21,005 nt of DNA from Gnetum montanum (Eukaryota; Streptophyta; Gnetopsida; Gnetales; Gnetaceae). Shown here piece after piece: positions 19,217 through 21,005 of the stretch (its first letter is position 1; each line of letters opens with the position of its first letter). The stretch covers positions 29,018 through 50,022 of the forward strand of contig MNCI01023910.1 in NCBI GenBank assembly GCA_015680685.1, in the 5' to 3' direction. The position numbers and the translations under genes are program-made. The notes beneath the pieces are model-generated. The model searched no databases. It was not told the origin of the DNA and saw only the letters and a list, made by a program, of their open reading frames with translations.

Positions 19217-20229
19217 ATGCTCAATGAACCAAAATGGTATGACACCATCCTCACTTATATGCTTAAGCAAGAAATACCGCAAGGGCTGGACACTAGAAAG
19301 AAACAACAATTTTTTCACCGGGTCAAGCATTTTATGAAGATTAATGAAAATCTTTACAAATTCTATCATAATGGCTTGGTACATTGGTGTGTTCCTTATA
19401 CGGATCAACTACACGTTCTCTAGGATGCTCATGAAGGTCCTTGTGGGGGTCATTATGCTGGGAGATGCATGACCATAAAAATCCTCATGGAAGGGTATTA
19501 TTGGCCAACAATCTTTAGGGATGCACACCAATTCGTCTGCATTTTTTATCGTTGCCAAAGGGATGATGGAATGATAGCTTGAATGGAGGAGCCATAGAAA
19601 TGGATTTAACCTCTTGAGCCATTCGATATTTGGGGCATTAACTTTATCAAATGGAAATGCATATATAAAAATCGTAGTTAACTATTATACCAAGTGAGCA
19701 GAAGCAGTAGCCATCACCGACTATACATCCATCACTATTGCTCGGTTTGTACAACAAAACATGTAAACAAGTTTGATGTACCTCATGTGTTAATTTCTGA
19801 TAATGGAACTCATTTTATAGGTGCCACTTTCTAGAAATTGATGCGACGCTTGGGAGTTAAGCATAAACTCACAACACCATATCACTCCCAAGCCAATGGT
19901 CAAGCTGAGGTTACTAATCGGGAGATTACAAAAATTTTAATGCATACCATTAGCAAGTATTGAAGGGACTAGAGCACTAAATTAAATGATGCCCTTTGAG
20001 CCTATCACTCCACATGGAAGCTTCCCATAAGTTATTATCCCTATGAACTTGTGTATGGAAAACTACCAACATTGCCCATCCAATCCAAACTCCATATACT
20101 CTCTATAGCATGTGATCTTGACCTAAATCTAAGTCTACCATAGAAAGAATGATTAATGAATCTCAACTTGCTAAAAAAAATTGATTAGTGGCCTTTTCAT
20201 CTAATGAAGTGCATGAGGCATTCAATAAG
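19217..20229 (+). pseudogene. Integrase remnant, plus-strand gypsy copy, cut by LTR4
   Basis: The zinc-binding part includes DQLHVL, a TAG at 19421-19423, then GGHYAGRCMTIKILMEGYYW. It ends in FYRCQR, where the first Cys of CxxCQR is Phe. In the catalytic core the first Asp reads Asn (WGINF, codon 19640-19642). The second Asp (ISDNGTHF, 19799-19801) and the Glu (QAEVTNRE, 19907-19909) are kept with the exact D-X35-E spacing. A roughly 110-nt stretch between 19655 and 19765 is out of frame because of two compensating indels. The C-terminal part ends abruptly at 20229 against LTR4. Confidence 0.8.
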
Positions 20230-20809
20230 TGATGAGTGGTGAGGTACCCCTATGTTCAACCATACGAATACGAGCGTTTCATGCACAATCCAGTTGAATT
20301 CCAAGGACTAAGTGGTTATGCACCCTTGTGGAACAAGGACAGGTTGGTTGATTGTTTTCTTCCCAAGATTACCTATGTGTCATGATTGTATGGTTAAGTA
20401 AGCTTGAGGAATATGATTTTTATAGCTTTTACATTTTTATGTCCTGTGCTAGTAGGGAAGGAGAGAGGTAACTAAGTAACTAATTTAACTTAACTACTCA
20501 TTAACTAAGTTCTAGCTAATCCTAACACCAACATGCATTCTCACTTTCCGTACACATCTAGAAGCAGTGCAGCACTACTGAGATTACCAAATGCTAATCG
20601 TTACTGGGTTACCAAGTGTTACATGCATACTCGAAGTGATCATACTAAGTGTAATTTAACGATTTGCTTAATTGATCAAAATGAATTGCTACTCTAATAA
20701 CATAAATATAAAGTGCATAAAATAAAATAAATGCATAAGAAAATAAAATAAAATAAATGTGTAAGAAAACAAATCTCAAGTGCTGCAAGGATGAATCGAA
20801 GAGCTCATC

Positions 20810-20815
20810 TTTATT
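20810..20815 (-). terminator. Poly(A) signal AATAAA in LTR4
   Basis: AATAAA on the minus strand, 177 bp downstream of the LTR4 TATA box, at the same relative place as in LTR3. Confidence 0.5.
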
Positions 20816-20984
20816 GTTGTACACAAGGTGTGCTTAGGTACATAATGCTCAAATAAAGATCCATCCACACTTCGACCTCCTATTGTGGGCACTTGGAAAA
20901 TACTCTAACTTTCAAATAGACTACAAGAATTTTCACTACTTGATTGCTAAAGAGACTTCTTTCCAACTGTGCACCTAGGCACTG

Positions 20985-20992
20985 TATTTATA
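20985..20992 (-). promoter_or_regulatory. TATA box of LTR4
   Basis: TATAAATA on the minus strand, at the same position relative to the LTR end as in LTR3. Transcription would run leftward into the plus-strand integrase remnant, antisense to it. Confidence 0.6.
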
Positions 20993-21005
20993 AACTTGGG
21001 AGCAA

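Larger units (their letters stand above)
14611..20229 (+). mobile_element. Degenerate Ty3/gypsy retrotransposon, plus strand, truncated at both ends
   Basis: Homology to the minus-strand copy begins within the gag N-terminal region (GGCTTCA at 14612) and stops at the integrase C-terminus (CATTCAATAAG, 20219-20229). The 5' LTR, PBS, gag start and 3' end are missing from the window. Gag, protease, RT, RNase H and integrase all follow in order. Gag stays in one frame for about 2 kb and RT to the integrase zinc region in one frame for about 1.7 kb, despite dozens of stops. Frame changes were noted between gag and protease, near 17765, at about 19655 and 19765, and at the A8 run near 20175. Confidence 0.85.
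20230..21005 (-). repeat. LTR4, minus-oriented gypsy LTR running off the window
   Basis: The minus-strand right end CACTCATCA is replaced by CCACTCATCA at 20239-20230, identical to LTR1's end. Going inward come two copies of the internal motif (plus strand CTGAGATTACCAA near 20578 and CTGGGTTACCAA near 20604), an A-rich tandem pair of ATAAAATAAAATAAATG type (20715-20758), AATAAA (20815-20810) and a TATA box (20992-20985). It abuts broken integrase sequence instead of a PBS, so it is the 3' LTR of a minus-oriented element extending to the right, or a solo LTR. Its U3 lies beyond the window. Confidence 0.8.

Noticed and set aside
14611-20229. Fungal repeat-induced point mutation as the cause of the transitions.
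   Set aside because: The Athila-like elements and plant tRNA-Asp PBS point to a plant, where methylcytosine deamination gives the same kind of change; a context count was not possible here.

Overview
This window looks like intergenic nuclear DNA of a seed plant: AT-rich, with no intact host gene, and dominated by old, heavily mutated LTR retrotransposons of the Ty3/gypsy type. The retroelement domain order (gag, protease, reverse transcriptase, RNase H, integrase), a primer-binding site that resembles the complement of plant tRNA-Asp, and a possible extra ORF downstream of integrase all point to an Athila-like lineage. The species cannot be named from this sequence. A large, transposon-rich genome such as a conifer's would fit, but that is only a guess.

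Layout. 1-523 is the 3' part of a plus-oriented LTR (LTR1). 524-1146 is unassigned and holds a 6 x 14-bp tandem repeat. 1147-1938 is a second plus-oriented LTR (LTR2) with a TATA box. 1939-2901 is AT-rich and empty. 2902-5400 (minus strand) is a long broken ORF of unknown function with a coiled-coil C-terminal part, preceded by a plausible leader intron and TATA box. 5704-7500 is noncoding. About 7500-14604 (minus strand) is a degenerate gypsy element: integrase end at about 7.6 kb, RT at about 10 kb, gag to 13662, PBS at 13807-13824, 5' LTR (LTR3) at 13826-14604. About 14611-20229 (plus strand) is a second, related gypsy copy lacking its 5' LTR, PBS and gag start. 20230-21005 is a minus-oriented LTR (LTR4) that cuts the second copy inside its integrase C-terminal region and runs off the window.

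The two gypsy copies lie head to head with their gag ends facing each other, so roughly 5.6 kb of related sequence forms a large imperfect inverted repeat around LTR3. No protein here can be translated intact. The damage is mostly in-frame stop codons with few frameshifts, and comparing the two copies codon by codon shows that the stops arose by G-to-A or C-to-T changes from TGG, CAG and CGA. This fits long-term methylcytosine deamination of silenced transposons.

The least explained part is 2902-5860: a roughly 830-codon broken ORF with its own possible promoter and leader intron. It may be the third (env-position) ORF of the minus-strand element or a separate element. No tRNA, rRNA, CRISPR or bacterial-type feature was seen.
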